In this document: piece after piece, positions 53,586 to 63,515 of the stretch
Position numbering within the stretch: position 1 is the stretch's first letter
Layout: every line of letters begins with the position of its first letter
From: Gluconobacter kanchanaburiensis NBRC 103587
Lineage (GTDB): Bacteria; Pseudomonadota; Alphaproteobacteria; Acetobacterales; Acetobacteraceae
Length of the DNA: 64,000 nt
Direction: 5' to 3'
Assembly: GCF_007988905.1 (NCBI RefSeq)
Contig: NZ_BJVA01000006.1
Span: 1 to 64,000, forward strand
Made by a program: the position numbers and the translations under genes
Notes under the pieces: generated by a model
Told to the model about the DNA's origin: nothing
Database searches by the model: none
What the model saw: only the letters and a program-made list of their open reading frames with translations

Positions 53586-54437
53586 ATGTCTGAAACGGAA
53601 GACAACATCCCGGCACCCGTGACCGGAACCCTCATGAAGGGCAAGCGCGGTGTGATCATGGGTGTTGCCAACAAGCACTCTATTGCCTGGGCCATTGCCA
53701 GTGCCTGTGCTGCACAGGGCGCGGAGCTTGCTTTCACCTATCAGGGCGAAGCGCTGGGCAAGCGCGTCCGTCCGCTGGCTGAGAGTGTCGGGTCCGAACT
53801 CGTCATCTCCTGTGATGTTAGCGATGACGACGCCATCAACAGCACGTTCGACGAGATCGAGAAGGTCTGGGGTAAGATTGACTTCGTGCTCCACGCCATC
53901 GCTTTTGCGGACAAGCAGTATCTTCGCGGCCGCTATATCGATACGCCGCGCGATGCCTTCCTGCAGGCCATGGACATCTCCTGCTATTCCTTTGTGAGCG
54001 TTGCTCGTCGTGCATCTGCGATGATGAATCCGGGCGGGTCATTCCTGAGCATGACCTATCTTGGCGCCGAGCGCGTCATGCCGCACTATAATGTAATGGG
54101 CGTGGCCAAGGCAGCTCTGGAAGCATCCGTGCGCTACATGGCTGCCGATCTGGGTCGCGACGATATCCGCGTGAACGGGATATCCGCAGGGCCGATCATG
54201 ACGCTGGCTGCCAACGGAATCAGCGATTTCCGCTATATCCTGCGCTGGAACCAGCTCAATGCTCCGATGGAGCGCAATGTGACGCTCAAGGATGTTGGCG
54301 GTTCGGGCATGTATCTGCTCTCCGACCTGTCCAGCGGCGTGACGGGCGAGATCCATCATGTGGATTGTGGCTACCACACGGTCGGCATGAAGAACCCGGA
54401 CGCTCCGGACATCGCAGCGGTCGGCTCCGGGACCTGA
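53586..54437 (+). CDS. fabI: enoyl-[acyl-carrier-protein] reductase (NADH)
   Basis: Last reductive step of fatty acid elongation. It has 283 residues. The FabI form of the short-chain dehydrogenase fold shows [20 protein letters not shown] (NADH loop), [18 protein letters not shown], and Y168-x6-K175 (YNVMGVAK). AGGAA before ATG 53586 sets the start; the N-terminus is about 20 residues longer than in E. coli. It directly precedes aroC with a one-base gap. Confidence 0.94.
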   Translation: MSETEDNIPAPVTGTLMKGKRGVIMGVANKHSIAWAIASACAAQGAELAFTYQGEALGKRVRPLAESVGSELVISCDVSDDDAINSTFDEIEKVWGKIDFVLHAIAFADKQYLRGRYIDTPRDAFLQAMDISCYSFVSVARRASAMMNPGGSFLSMTYLGAERVMPHYNVMGVAKAALEASVRYMAADLGRDDIRVNGISAGPIMTLAANGISDFRYILRWNQLNAPMERNVTLKDVGGSGMYLLSDLSSGVTGEIHHVDCGYHTVGMKNPDAPDIAAVGSGT

Positions 54438-54438
54438 C

Positions 54439-55521
54439 ATGTCGGACAACAGCTTCGGGAAGCTTTTTCGCGTCACTACCTGGGGTGAAAGTCACGGGCC
54501 GGCGATCGGCTGTGTCATCGATGGCTGTCCACCTCGCCTGAAGCTGTCCGAGCAGGACATCCAGCCCTGGCTCGACCGTCGTCGGCCGGGGCAGTCCCGC
54601 TTTACCACGCAGCGCCGGGAGGCGGATCAGGTCCGCATTTTGTCGGGCGTGTTTGAAGGTCAGACGACCGGCACCCCCATTTCGCTGATGATCGAGAATA
54701 CCGATCAGCGGTCGAAGGATTACGGTGATATCGCAACACGGTATCGCCCCGGCCATGCCGACATTGCCTATGACATGAAATACGGCATCCGCGATTATCG
54801 CGGGGGCGGGCGCTCTTCGGCGCGCGAGACGGCCATGCGCGTTGCAGCAGGGGCCGTGGCGCGTGTGCTGCTGAAAATGCTCGTAGGTGAGGGGGTAAAG
54901 ATTCGCGCCGCCCTGACGGGCATTGGCGGTCAGACTATCGATCCGTCCCGCTGGGATTGGGACGAGGTCGAGCGCAATCCGCTCTGGTGTCCCGATGCGG
55001 GCTCCGTGGGTACCTGGGAGGATCTGCTCGACTCCGTTCGCAAGAATGGGTCGTCGATTGGGGCGACTGTCGAGGTCGTTGCGGAAGGTCTGCCCGCCGG
55101 ACTCGGTGCGCCCGTCTATGGCAAGCTGGATGCCGATCTGGCCGGAGCCATGATGGGTATCAATGGCGTCAAGGGGGTCGAGATCGGGGATGGTTTCGCC
55201 GTAGCTGCTTTGCGTGGTGAACAAAACGCCGATCCGATCGCACCGGGCCCGCAGTTCGCCTCCAACCATGCCGGCGGCATTCTGGGCGGCATCTCAACAG
55301 GACAGCCCATTGTGGCGCGTTTCGCGATCAAGCCGACTAGCTCGATCCTCACGCCTGTCCCGAGCATCACGCGTGATGGTCAGTCTGTCGACGTGATGAC
55401 GAAGGGGCGGCATGATCCCTGTATTGGGATCCGCGCCGTTCCCGTAGCAGAGGCGATGATGGCCTGTGTGCTGGCCGATCATCTATTGCGCGACCATGCG
55501 CAGTGTGGCTGGGGCCGTTAG
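54439..55521 (+). CDS. aroC: chorismate synthase
   Basis: FMN-dependent final step of the shikimate pathway. It has 360 residues. The signatures [49 protein letters not shown] and [17 protein letters not shown] are complete. It is transcribed with fabI. Confidence 0.96.
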   Translation: MSDNSFGKLFRVTTWGESHGPAIGCVIDGCPPRLKLSEQDIQPWLDRRRPGQSRFTTQRREADQVRILSGVFEGQTTGTPISLMIENTDQRSKDYGDIATRYRPGHADIAYDMKYGIRDYRGGGRSSARETAMRVAAGAVARVLLKMLVGEGVKIRAALTGIGGQTIDPSRWDWDEVERNPLWCPDAGSVGTWEDLLDSVRKNGSSIGATVEVVAEGLPAGLGAPVYGKLDADLAGAMMGINGVKGVEIGDGFAVAALRGEQNADPIAPGPQFASNHAGGILGGISTGQPIVARFAIKPTSSILTPVPSITRDGQSVDVMTKGRHDPCIGIRAVPVAEAMMACVLADHLLRDHAQCGWGR

Positions 55522-55537
55522 ACCCCAGGCCGGCTGC

Positions 55538-55969
55538 TCAGCCTTCGAACGTGGCGTCGAGCGTGATTTTGGCCTTGATGACCTGAGAGAGCGGGCAGCC
55601 TTCTTTCGCTTTGTTGGCGATTTCCAGAAACTGCAACTCTGAGGCTCCCGGCACCCTGCCGCGCAGGGTCAGGTGAGACTGGGTGATGGCAAAGCCTTCG
55701 CCGGACTTGTCCAGCGATACGGTTGCCTTCGTGTCGAGGGATTCGGCTTTGAAGCCCGCCTGTTCGAGCATCATGGAGAGCGCCATCGTGAAACACCCGG
55801 CATGGGCCGCGCCCAGAAGCTCTTCCGGGTTGGTACCAGGCTTGTCTTCAAAACGGGTGTTGAAGCCGTAAGGCTGATCGTGCAGGGCGTTGCTCTGGGT
55901 CGAAATCGTGCCTTTGCCGTCCTTGAGACCGCCGCTCCAGTGTGCCGAAGCTGTCTTGTTGATCGTCAT
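55538..55969 (-). CDS. osmC: OsmC family peroxiredoxin
   Basis: A 143-residue thiol peroxidase. The two redox cysteines are in GAAHAGCFTMALSMML and EGCPLSQVIKAKITLDATF. The conserved Arg is in TRFEDKPGTNPEEL, the OsmC rather than the Ohr pattern. It detoxifies organic hydroperoxides in the cytosol. It is convergent with aroC with a 16-bp gap. An ATG at 55984 would add five residues. Confidence 0.92.
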   Translation of the reverse strand: MTINKTASAHWSGGLKDGKGTISTQSNALHDQPYGFNTRFEDKPGTNPEELLGAAHAGCFTMALSMMLEQAGFKAESLDTKATVSLDKSGEGFAITQSHLTLRGRVPGASELQFLEIANKAKEGCPLSQVIKAKITLDATFEG

Positions 55970-56308
55970 GATGGGCTCTTCCATGTTGTCGATTCATCCG
56001 TTCAAACGCGATGTGTCGGGGAATGTTGCCGGCATCGGTGTTCACGAAATTTCCCAATCCTGTGACCGGCATCCCACAGTGGAAAAAGGCGTCCGGGGAA
56101 AACTCTTGGGATAACAGCCTGATAGGGGCGGTTTTCCGCGATCGGCACTATATCTAGGGGCATTAACGAATTCCTTCCCTAGATATGGGAAAGTGCAAAT
56201 TCACAGCTCATCGAAATTTGCAAGCGAACTTCGTGCTTGCGGTCGGGTTCGGAGTGATGGAAATGAGTGCTCAAGACTTCAGAAATAGATGCCCGGCGGA
56301 GACAGCGA
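55970..56308. other. osmC–nrdA intergenic region
   Basis: Divergent promoter region of 339 bp. It contains the NrdR box pair (56145–56191). I see no further gene; TTG 56267 in the nrdA frame is a possible but less likely start. Confidence 0.6.
56145..56191. promoter_or_regulatory. tandem NrdR boxes
   Basis: GCACTATATCTAGGGG (56145–56160) and TCCCTAGATATGGGAA (56176–56191) resemble the NrdR consensus (ACACTATATATAGTGT-like). Their starts are 31 bp apart, the spacing of true NrdR pairs (three helical turns). They lie 118 bp upstream of nrdA, so repression by NrdR with dATP/ATP is expected. Confidence 0.75.
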
Positions 56309-58285
56309 ATGACCCTTCATGACGTGACGATGGATGTGTCCGACGAGGCCGATCGCGCCCATGACGTGCGCCCTCCGATTGATCACCCCATTGGTGAGGC
56401 TCCGCTTCCGGGAGATGCCGATTCTGCGGACATGTTTGACGATGTCGTGCAACTTCCAGGGCATCACGCCGTACGTGTGGATCGTTCGCGCGATTCCCTG
56501 CTGACGGATTTCGGCAAGGCCACGCTGAACAACCGCTATCTGCTTCCGGGCGAGGACTATCAGTCGCTTTTTGCGCGTGTAGCCTCCTATTACGGCGCCG
56601 ATGCGGGCCATGCGCAGCGGATCTACGACTACATTTCCCGCCACTGGTTCATGCCGGCCACGCCTGTTCTGTCCAATGGAGGCACTGAGCGCGGTCTTCC
56701 AATTTCCTGCTTCCTGAACGAGGCTGAAGACAGCCTTTCGGGAATCGTGGGGCTGTGGAACGAGAATGTCTGGCTGGCGTCCAAGGGCGGCGGCATCGGG
56801 TCGTACTGGGGCAATCTGCGCTCCATCGGCGAGAATATTGGTCGTAACGGCAAGACGTCCGGTGTCATTCCCTTTATCCGCGTTATGGACAGCCTGACGC
56901 TTGCGATTTCGCAGGGCTCGCTCCGTCGAGGCTCGGCAGCCGTGTATCTGCCGGTCTGGCATCCGGAAGTGGAAGAATTCGTCGAGATGCGCCGTCCGAC
57001 GGGCGGTGATCCGAACCGCAAGGCGCTGAACCTCCATCACGGTGTGCTCGTGACGGATGCGTTCATGCGTGCGGTCGAGGCGGACGAAGAATGGGCGCTG
57101 CTCTCTCCGAAGGATCACAGCACGATCCGCAAGGTATCGGCGCGGGGTCTGTGGATTCGGATCCTGACGGCGCGGATGGAGCAGGGCGAGCCCTACATCA
57201 TCTATTCCGATCATGTGAACCGCGCCCGTCCGGAGCATCACAAGCTGGCTGGGCTGGAAGTGAAGACCTCCAATCTCTGCGCCGAGATTACGCTGCCGAC
57301 CGGTATTGACCATCATGGCAAGAACCGGACAGCCGTGTGCTGCCTGTCCTCGCTCAATCTTGAGACCTGGGACGAGTGGAAGGATGACCCGCAGTTCATC
57401 GAGGACGTCATGCTGTTCCTCGACAATGTGCTGCAGGACTTCATCGACCGCGCACCGGACGACATGGCGCGCGCCAAATACGCGGCTGCCCGCGAGCGTT
57501 CGGTCGGTCTGGGCGTGATGGGGTTCCATTCCTTTCTGCAGGCCCGGATGATCCCGTTCGAGTCCGTGATGGCGAAGGTCTGGAACCGGAAGATTTTTGA
57601 ACATATCCGCAAGCAGGCCGATGCTGCATCGAAGCATCTGGCAGAAGTGCGCGGGCCGTGCCCAGATGCCGCCGAATACGGCTTTATGGAGCGCTTTTCG
57701 CACAAGCTTGCCATTGCGCCGACGGCCTCGATTTCCATCATCACGGGCAATGCCAGCCCGGGCATTGAGCCGATTAGCGCCAATGTATTCCTGCAGAAAA
57801 CGCTTTCGGGCTCGTTCTCGGTGCGCAATCGCCACCTGAAGAAAATTCTGGAAGAGCGCGGGCAGGACACGGACGAAGTCTGGTCGGCGATTACGCTGAA
57901 CAAGGGCTCGGTGCAGAACCTCGAGTTCCTGACACAGGACGAGAAGGACGTGTTCAAGACGGCGTTCGAGCTTGATCAGCGCTGGGTCGTGGAACATGCC
58001 GCAGACCGTGCACCGTTCATCTGTCAGGCGCAGTCGGTCAATCTGTTCCTGCCCGCTGACGTGCACAAGCGTGACCTGCATCAGATCCATTTTCAGGCCT
58101 GGAAGAAGGGCCTGAAGTCTCTCTATTACTGCCGCTCCCTGTCCGTGCAGCGCGCTGATGCGGTGTCCACGCTGGCGGTAAAGAGCGACATTCTGGAAGA
58201 CGAAAAATACGAAGCCACGGCTCAGGCCGCCCCGCGCGGCGAAATGAGCAGCGGCGATTACGAAGAGTGCCTGTCCTGCCAGTAA
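56309..58285 (+). CDS. nrdA: ribonucleoside-diphosphate reductase, alpha subunit
   Basis: Class Ia large subunit, 658 residues, making dNTP precursors. The active site is SNLCAEITLP (radical Cys), with the redox pair Cys in LPISCFLN and AVCCLSSLNLE. Other motifs are ASKGGGIGSYWGNLRSIG, PTASISIITGNASPGIEP and the C-terminal shuttle ECLSCQ. The usual N-terminal ATP-cone is absent: the family core begins near residue 60. The start ATG 56309 has GGAG seven bases before it. It sits behind NrdR boxes and in front of nrdB. Confidence 0.94.
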   Translation: MTLHDVTMDVSDEADRAHDVRPPIDHPIGEAPLPGDADSADMFDDVVQLPGHHAVRVDRSRDSLLTDFGKATLNNRYLLPGEDYQSLFARVASYYGADAGHAQRIYDYISRHWFMPATPVLSNGGTERGLPISCFLNEAEDSLSGIVGLWNENVWLASKGGGIGSYWGNLRSIGENIGRNGKTSGVIPFIRVMDSLTLAISQGSLRRGSAAVYLPVWHPEVEEFVEMRRPTGGDPNRKALNLHHGVLVTDAFMRAVEADEEWALLSPKDHSTIRKVSARGLWIRILTARMEQGEPYIIYSDHVNRARPEHHKLAGLEVKTSNLCAEITLPTGIDHHGKNRTAVCCLSSLNLETWDEWKDDPQFIEDVMLFLDNVLQDFIDRAPDDMARAKYAAARERSVGLGVMGFHSFLQARMIPFESVMAKVWNRKIFEHIRKQADAASKHLAEVRGPCPDAAEYGFMERFSHKLAIAPTASISIITGNASPGIEPISANVFLQKTLSGSFSVRNRHLKKILEERGQDTDEVWSAITLNKGSVQNLEFLTQDEKDVFKTAFELDQRWVVEHAADRAPFICQAQSVNLFLPADVHKRDLHQIHFQAWKKGLKSLYYCRSLSVQRADAVSTLAVKSDILEDEKYEATAQAAPRGEMSSGDYEECLSCQ

Positions 58286-58310
58286 TGGCGGGATTTGAAA
58301 GGACGCGATC

Positions 58311-59330
58311 ATGAGCGACACCACCCCGATCTCCGGCACGCCGGACGAACAGCATTTCGACCTGATGACCGCCAATCCGGTCTACAAGCCGTTCCGCTAT
58401 CCTTGGGCCTATGATGCCTGGCTGACCCAGCAGCGCGTTCACTGGCTGCCTGAGGAAGTGCCGCTGGCGGATGATGTGAAGGACTGGCACCGGACGCTGA
58501 CGGAAGCCGAGCGTCATCTCGTGACGCAGATCTTCCGCTTCTTCACGCAGTCGGACGTGGAGGTGAACTCCGCGTACATGAAGTATTACAGTCAGGTCTT
58601 TAAACCGACCGAAGTGCTGATGATGCTGTCCGCGTTCTCGAATATCGAGACGATTCACATCGCCGCGTATTCTCATCTCCTTGACACCATCGGAATGCCC
58701 GAGACCGAGTATTCGGCTTTCCTGAAATACAAGGAGATGAAGGACAAATACGATTTCATGCAGTCGTTTAACATCGACAACAAGCGTGAAATCGCCAAGA
58801 CCATGGCGGCCTTCGGGGCGTTCATGGAAGGGCTTCAGCTTTTTGCGTCCTTCGCGATCCTGCTGAACTTCCCGCGCTTCAACAAGCTCAAGGGCATGGG
58901 GCAGATCGTGTCCTGGTCGGTGCGTGACGAGACGCTGCACTGCCTGTCCATGATCCGCCTGTTCCGTACCTTCGTCCGCGAAAACAGCGAAATCTGGACG
59001 CCGGATTTCCGTGAGGAACTGACGCAGATCTGCCGCACCACGGTTGAGCATGAAGATGCGTTTATTGATCTGTGTTTCGAGATGGGGCCGGTCGAAGGCA
59101 TGTCCTCCGAGGACGTGAAGAAGTACATCCGCTTCATTGCTGATCGCCGCCTGACGCAGCTGGGTCTTGATCCGGTTTATGGGCAGGAGAGCAATCCTCT
59201 GCCGTGGATCGACGACATGCTGAATGCCGTCGAGCATGCCAATTTCTTCGAAAACCGTTCAACTGAATATTCCCGTGCCTCCACCTCTGGTACTTGGGAA
59301 GAAGCATTTGAGGGAAATGTTTTCAGCTAA
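58311..59330 (+). CDS. nrdB: ribonucleoside-diphosphate reductase, beta subunit
   Basis: The radical-bearing small subunit, 339 residues. Diiron ligands are in EAERHLVTQIF, EVNSAYMKYYSQVF, NIETIHIAAYSHL and RDETLHCLSMIRLF, EHEDAFIDLCFE. The radical Tyr is in the segment AAYSHLL. There is no ATP-cone at its N-terminus either. A GAAAGGA ribosome site precedes the ATG; the gene follows nrdA by 25 bp and overlaps the convergent methyltransferase by 4 bp. Confidence 0.95.
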   Translation: MSDTTPISGTPDEQHFDLMTANPVYKPFRYPWAYDAWLTQQRVHWLPEEVPLADDVKDWHRTLTEAERHLVTQIFRFFTQSDVEVNSAYMKYYSQVFKPTEVLMMLSAFSNIETIHIAAYSHLLDTIGMPETEYSAFLKYKEMKDKYDFMQSFNIDNKREIAKTMAAFGAFMEGLQLFASFAILLNFPRFNKLKGMGQIVSWSVRDETLHCLSMIRLFRTFVRENSEIWTPDFREELTQICRTTVEHEDAFIDLCFEMGPVEGMSSEDVKKYIRFIADRRLTQLGLDPVYGQESNPLPWIDDMLNAVEHANFFENRSTEYSRASTSGTWEEAFEGNVFS

Positions 59331-60190
59331 AACCCGTTTGGAGAGGTCTGGCTTTCAGGGAGGGCCTCTCCATTACGAAGAACGCGTTCGGCTGCCGGTG
59401 TGAAACGGCCATCTGTCTCGTGCAGAATCAGGCCGGATCGTAGCCGGAAGACCCCTCGGCCGCCGTGTATGGCGCGAACAAGCACAAGCTTAGCTTCGCG
59501 TCCCGGTCGGGGCCAGAAGGGATAGAGCTGGATCGAGCCGCATCCGTTCTCTTTCAGGGTCTGACAGGCCCCCTCTATGCTTGCTGTGGACAAAACGAAT
59601 GTGAGTGATCCACCTGGGAGCACCCATTTCGTCAAAACGCGGATCCAGTCTTCTGGAAGACCGCTTTCTGCGCTGAGGGCGAGGCGCCTCCTGAGGTCAG
59701 GCGAAGGTGTGCCGTGCGGGCTGTGCCATGGGGGGTTGGCCATCACATGATGAAAGCGCCCGTTGACCGTCGGGGTAAGCCCTCGCAACGATTTCGGGAT
59801 GTGGGGAAGCTCACCCTGTACGATCTGGAGGGCGGGTCTATCTGTGGAGATGGGATTGTTCCGGATATTCTGACGGGCAAGTTCCGCGGTTGCAGGATCG
59901 GCTTCCAGTCCGACTCCACGAACACCGGGAATGCGGGCACAGAGGCACAGCAGTCCGGCGCCGGCACCGCATCCCGCTTCCAGAACCGTCTCCCCCGCTC
60001 TGGCGGGAATGGAGGCTGCCATCAGCACGGGTTCAAGCCCGGTGCGGTATCCGTCGCTGAACTGGTCGTACCGAACCCGTCCACCAAGCAGAAATCCCTC
60101 TTCCGTCCGGGGGGGCGGGATGCAAGGGAGGGTGTTGGAGAAGGGGGCTGGGGCCTGCAATGGGTTGACCGTCTTCCTGCTGCCGCTCAT
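59327..60190 (-). CDS. TrmN6-like methyltransferase (tRNA1(Val) A37 type)
   Basis: A 287-residue class I methyltransferase. EEGFLLGGRVRYDQFSDGYRTGLEPVLMAA, VLEAGCGAGAGLLCL (SAM motif I), GVGLEADPATAELARQNI and HHVMANPPWHSP (N-P-P-W catalytic motif for amino-group methylation). The lead-in and motif set match the alphaproteobacterial YfiC/TrmN6 group. The last 80 residues are family-typical. It is placed divergent from the polyprenyl synthase, a known association. Confidence 0.85.
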   Translation of the reverse strand: MSGSRKTVNPLQAPAPFSNTLPCIPPPRTEEGFLLGGRVRYDQFSDGYRTGLEPVLMAASIPARAGETVLEAGCGAGAGLLCLCARIPGVRGVGLEADPATAELARQNIRNNPISTDRPALQIVQGELPHIPKSLRGLTPTVNGRFHHVMANPPWHSPHGTPSPDLRRRLALSAESGLPEDWIRVLTKWVLPGGSLTFVLSTASIEGACQTLKENGCGSIQLYPFWPRPGREAKLVLVRAIHGGRGVFRLRSGLILHETDGRFTPAAERVLRNGEALPESQTSPNGF

Positions 60191-60340
60191 ATGGTCATTC
60201 CAACCTGTCGTCCGGCGTTACATCGTCCGTTCGATCTTCCCATCACGGGCAGAAAAGAACGGCACCTCGCCACATCATATCGTGCCCGTGTGGATCTGGG
60301 CCAGTGTCCGGATCCGCTGCGGGAACTGGAGTAATGACCC

Positions 60341-61396
60341 TTGGATTCTGCCGCATCGGACGTTTCCGCGACCGTTGACAAAGCTGTGGTCGGAGATGCC
60401 GGGGGCGAGAGCGCCCTTTCTGCTCTGTCCGCCTATCTGGAACAGGACATGCAGGCCTGCAACCGTGCGATTATCGCGCGTATGGAGAGCCCGGTTCCGC
60501 TCATTCCGCAGCTTGGCGCCCATCTTGTCGCTGCTGGCGGCAAGCGGCTTCGTCCGTTGCTGACGCTCGCCTCGTCACGCCTGTGCGGCTATCAGTCGAC
60601 TCCGCAAAACCAGCGTCATGTCGGTCTGGCGGCCTGTGTCGAGTTTATCCATACCGCAACCCTGCTCCACGATGATGTCGTCGATGAGAGCAGCCTGCGG
60701 CGTGGACTGGCCTCGGCCAATGCGGTTTTCGGGAATAAGGCATCGGTTCTGGTTGGCGACTTTCTGTTCGCGCGTTCCTTCCAGTTGATGACGGCGGATG
60801 GCTCACTCAAGGTCATGGCGATTCTGTCCGACGCTTCGGCGACCATCGCGGAAGGCGAAGTCCTGCAGATGGTGACGCAGAACGATCTGTCCACACCGGT
60901 CGATCGTTATCTGGAAGTCATTCACGGCAAGACGGCTGCCCTATTTGCGGCGGCGTGTCGGGTTGGCGCGGTTGTCGCTGATCGGCCGGAAAGCGAAGAG
61001 GAGGCGCTTGATCGGTTTGGGACCAATCTGGGGATGGCGTTCCAGCTCGTGGACGATGCTCTGGATTATGCTGCTGATCAGCAGGTTCTGGGCAAGACGG
61101 TTGGCGATGACATGCGTGAAGGAAAAATCACGCTCCCGGTTCTGGCAGCCTATGAGGCTGGGTCTGCAGAAGATAGGGTTTTCTGGGAACGGGTCATCGA
61201 AAAGGGAGAGCAGACGGAAGCTGATCTGCCACATGCCCTGGCCCTGATCGAAAAAACTGGGGCTATCGCCACCACCATTGAGCGTGCCCGTGTCTATGCG
61301 GCTCAGGCGGTCGAGGCGCTTGCGATATTTCCGGACTGTGAACTGCGACGTCTTATGATCGAGACAGTCCAGTACACGGTTGATCGCGCACGCTGA
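60341..61396 (+). CDS. polyprenyl diphosphate synthase (probably decaprenyl, for ubiquinone)
   Basis: A 351-residue trans-prenyltransferase. GGKRLRPLLTLASS, the first Asp-rich motif LLHDDVVDES (near 110) and the second DDALDYAAD (near 240) are intact. VLVGDFLFARSFQLM fits long-chain synthases, which in Gluconobacter would make the C50 tail of UQ-10; chain length cannot be read directly. It starts at TTG 60341 with GGAG ten bases before. The nearby ATG 60334 is out of frame. It pairs functionally with ubiA. Confidence 0.9.
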   Translation: MDSAASDVSATVDKAVVGDAGGESALSALSAYLEQDMQACNRAIIARMESPVPLIPQLGAHLVAAGGKRLRPLLTLASSRLCGYQSTPQNQRHVGLAACVEFIHTATLLHDDVVDESSLRRGLASANAVFGNKASVLVGDFLFARSFQLMTADGSLKVMAILSDASATIAEGEVLQMVTQNDLSTPVDRYLEVIHGKTAALFAAACRVGAVVADRPESEEEALDRFGTNLGMAFQLVDDALDYAADQQVLGKTVGDDMREGKITLPVLAAYEAGSAEDRVFWERVIEKGEQTEADLPHALALIEKTGAIATTIERARVYAAQAVEALAIFPDCELRRLMIETVQYTVDRAR

Positions 61397-61404
61397 TCAG
61401 GGTT

Positions 61405-61437
61405 GCGCCCTGTCTTCGATGAAGGCAGGGCGCCTTT
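61405..61437 (+). terminator. Rho-independent terminator
   Basis: GCGCCCTGTCTTC/GAAGGCAGGGCGC stem with one G·T pair, loop GAT, then CTTTTCT. It lies 8 bp past the polyprenyl synthase gene and 16 bp before the convergent murI end. Confidence 0.85.
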
Positions 61438-61453
61438 TCTGAAAGGACTGCTC

Positions 61454-62299
61454 TCAGGGTTCGATCTTCTGAAGTGCAGCATTCCCAAACAACTCCCATT
61501 CCGCAAAGCCGAGCCGCTCCGCTGCCGTTAGAAGCTTTTGTGCTTCGGGGGGGGCGCTCGTTACGAGAAGTCTGCCGGAATGTGGTGTTCTGGCTGGCCA
61601 GTCTGCTGTTTGCAGAACAGTCCGAATCTGTCTGGCCACCGCAGGGGCAGGATCAAGCCAGGTTATAGCCGCGGGCGAAAGGCGCTCGAATGCATCCATC
61701 AGGAATGTGTAATGGGTGCAGCCCAAGCCTACGGTGTCGATTTCGTCTCCGTAAGGCTGGCTGAAAAGACAGTCCAGTTCGTGGCGGATATCGGCATCGG
61801 GAATATTTTCACCGAGAAAAGCACGTTCCGCCAGATCCGCGAGGCGACGGGCACCATGTGTCACAAGGCGGCAGTCGGAAGCAAAATCTTCGTGGAGCTG
61901 AAGAATATAGGGACGACGCGCAGTCGCGGAGGTCGACAGAAGGCCAATGACCCGGCTTGTTGAAACGCGTCCTGCCCAGCGGATCGGCGGTACGCAACCC
62001 ACTACAGGAATGCTGAGTTTCTGACGAAGGGCGGGAAGGGCGATCGTGCTTGCCGTGTTGCAGGCAATGACCAGAACGTCGGGCTTCAGTCTGTCGCAGG
62101 CTTCGCTCAGCAGGCTGACGATACGCGATGTGAGCGCATCATCTGGCTGCTCCCCGTAAGGGAACAGGGCCGTATCAGCGAGATAATCGATATGAAGGGC
62201 AGGCAGGAGGTCGCGCAGGGCCTGCACGACGCCCATTCCGCCAATGCCGGAGTCAAAGACCAGACCCCGGTAGCCTGGCACGGATGCGCCAGTTTTCAT
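61454..62299 (-). CDS. murI: glutamate racemase
   Basis: Makes D-glutamate for peptidoglycan. It has 281 residues. VFDSGIGGMGVVQAL, FPYGEQPDD, VIACNTASTIALPALR (first catalytic Cys) and VGLGCTHYTFL (second catalytic Cys) are all present. It overlaps pyrE by one base (TGATG). Confidence 0.95.
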   Translation of the reverse strand: MKTGASVPGYRGLVFDSGIGGMGVVQALRDLLPALHIDYLADTALFPYGEQPDDALTSRIVSLLSEACDRLKPDVLVIACNTASTIALPALRQKLSIPVVGCVPPIRWAGRVSTSRVIGLLSTSATARRPYILQLHEDFASDCRLVTHGARRLADLAERAFLGENIPDADIRHELDCLFSQPYGDEIDTVGLGCTHYTFLMDAFERLSPAAITWLDPAPAVARQIRTVLQTADWPARTPHSGRLLVTSAPPEAQKLLTAAERLGFAEWELFGNAALQKIEP

Positions 62300-63045
62300 C
62301 AGGCTTCCGCTTTGGCCTTGAGAGCGAGCGCTTCTTCGGCACTGCTCACGCCACCATGTTTTTTCGACCAGCCACAGGGATCTTCAAGGAAGCGGCGGAC
62401 TTCGGCGCTGTCTTTTTCCGAAAAATAATCGCCTCCCGCGCAGGCTTCGAGCACGTCCCACCAGGTGCAGAGCGAATGCAGGGAAATGTCCATGTCCGCC
62501 AGTGTCTTGTGGGCGCCAGGGAACACGCCATAGAAAAAGACAACGAAGGTATGGTTGACGATTGCCCCGGCGTCACGCAGCGCATTGGCAAAGCGGATCT
62601 TTGAGGCGCCGTCCGTGGTCAGATCTTCGACCAGCAGGGTGCGCATGCCCTCGGGGACATCACCCTCGATCTGCGCGTTGCGGCCAAAGCCCTTGGGCTT
62701 TTTGCGGACATACGCCATCGGGGTCATCATCCGGTCGGCAATCCAGGCTGCAAATGGAATGCCGGCGGTTTCGCCACCCACAACAGCGTCAATGCTTTCA
62801 TAGCCGATGTGACGCCCGATCTTTTCAACGGCGAGTTCCATGATTTTGGTTCGTGCGCGCGGAAAAAAGATAATCTTACGGCAATCGATATAGACAGGCG
62901 ATTTCCAGCCGGATGTCAGGGTGTAGGGATCTTCCGGACGGAAATTGATGGCTTTGATCTCAAGCAGGATACGGGCTGTCGTGAGGGCCGCGTCGCGGTC
63001 CCACTGGGTGCGGCCTGCCATGGGGCCATCGGCAAACTGGGTCAT
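62299..63045 (-). CDS. pyrE: orotate phosphoribosyltransferase
   Basis: Joins orotate to PRPP in pyrimidine synthesis. It has 248 residues, the longer form of Acetobacteraceae and relatives, with an extra C-terminus (about 180–248) that reads HSLCTWWDVLEACAGG. Core: TLTSGWKSPVYIDCRKI, VVGGETAGIPFAAWIADR, YVRKKPKGFGRNAQIEG and the PRPP loop LLVEDLTTDGASK. It is co-transcribed with murI. Confidence 0.93.
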   Translation of the reverse strand: MTQFADGPMAGRTQWDRDAALTTARILLEIKAINFRPEDPYTLTSGWKSPVYIDCRKIIFFPRARTKIMELAVEKIGRHIGYESIDAVVGGETAGIPFAAWIADRMMTPMAYVRKKPKGFGRNAQIEGDVPEGMRTLLVEDLTTDGASKIRFANALRDAGAIVNHTFVVFFYGVFPGAHKTLADMDISLHSLCTWWDVLEACAGGDYFSEKDSAEVRRFLEDPCGWSKKHGGVSSAEEALALKAKAEA

Positions 63046-63263
63046 GCGTGTCTCCGCTCACATCGTTTTATCGTGGTTTACCGGGCCGTCGCGAGGAAGG
63101 GTAGAGGCAATATGACGGAGCCTTTCCTGAATAAGCTCGAGGGGATAACGCCAGTATTTCCTGTCAGTGTTTTCGGGTGAGCCGATCTTCGGGCTTGCGT
63201 GTAAGCCCGGAGAGTTCTAGGGAGAGATATCGATATTCATTCTCATTTACGGCAGGATCAGAA

Positions 63264-63500
63264 GTGAGCATAGAAACCAGCCGGATCGGCCGGAAATGCG
63301 AACGCGCTGTTGTGACGGCCTATCAGGAACTGCGGGAGGTCGGACAGCAGGACATGCAGGCTTTCGCAGCCTGCACGACGCTTTACCGTATCCATCATCC
63401 CGAATCCTCAGTCACGGAAGCCCGGCGCCTGGTTGCGGAGTGGATTGATCATCACGTCGTTCGTCAGGCCAGAGGCCAGACCCCCGGCTGCGACTGCTGA
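63264..63500 (+). CDS. hypothetical protein
   Basis: A 78-residue protein from GTG 63264 with AGGA nearby (63254–63257); a longer form from 63177 adds 29 residues unlike a natural N-terminus. It contains CERAVVTAYQELREVGQQDMQAFAACTTLYRIHHPESS and ARRLVAEWIDHHV, all helical. Three or more cysteines, no signal or membrane helix. No family recognised; it resembles small conserved Acetobacteraceae proteins. Confidence 0.65.
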   Translation: MSIETSRIGRKCERAVVTAYQELREVGQQDMQAFAACTTLYRIHHPESSVTEARRLVAEWIDHHVVRQARGQTPGCDC

Positions 63501-63515
63501 ATTTGCGGAGGGGCT

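Noticed and set aside
56279-58375. Long (about 700 codons) open frame on the minus strand across nrdA
   Set aside because: It is a shadow of nrdA due to codon bias; the translated sequence has no family features, and nrdA is certain.
60187-60381. 64-codon frame on the minus strand whose stop overlaps the start of the TrmN6-like gene by ATGA
   Set aside because: The overlap suggested coupling and a small DUF2007-type gene is expected near here in Alphaproteobacteria, but the sequence does not resemble DUF2007 and runs into the polyprenyl synthase 5' end.
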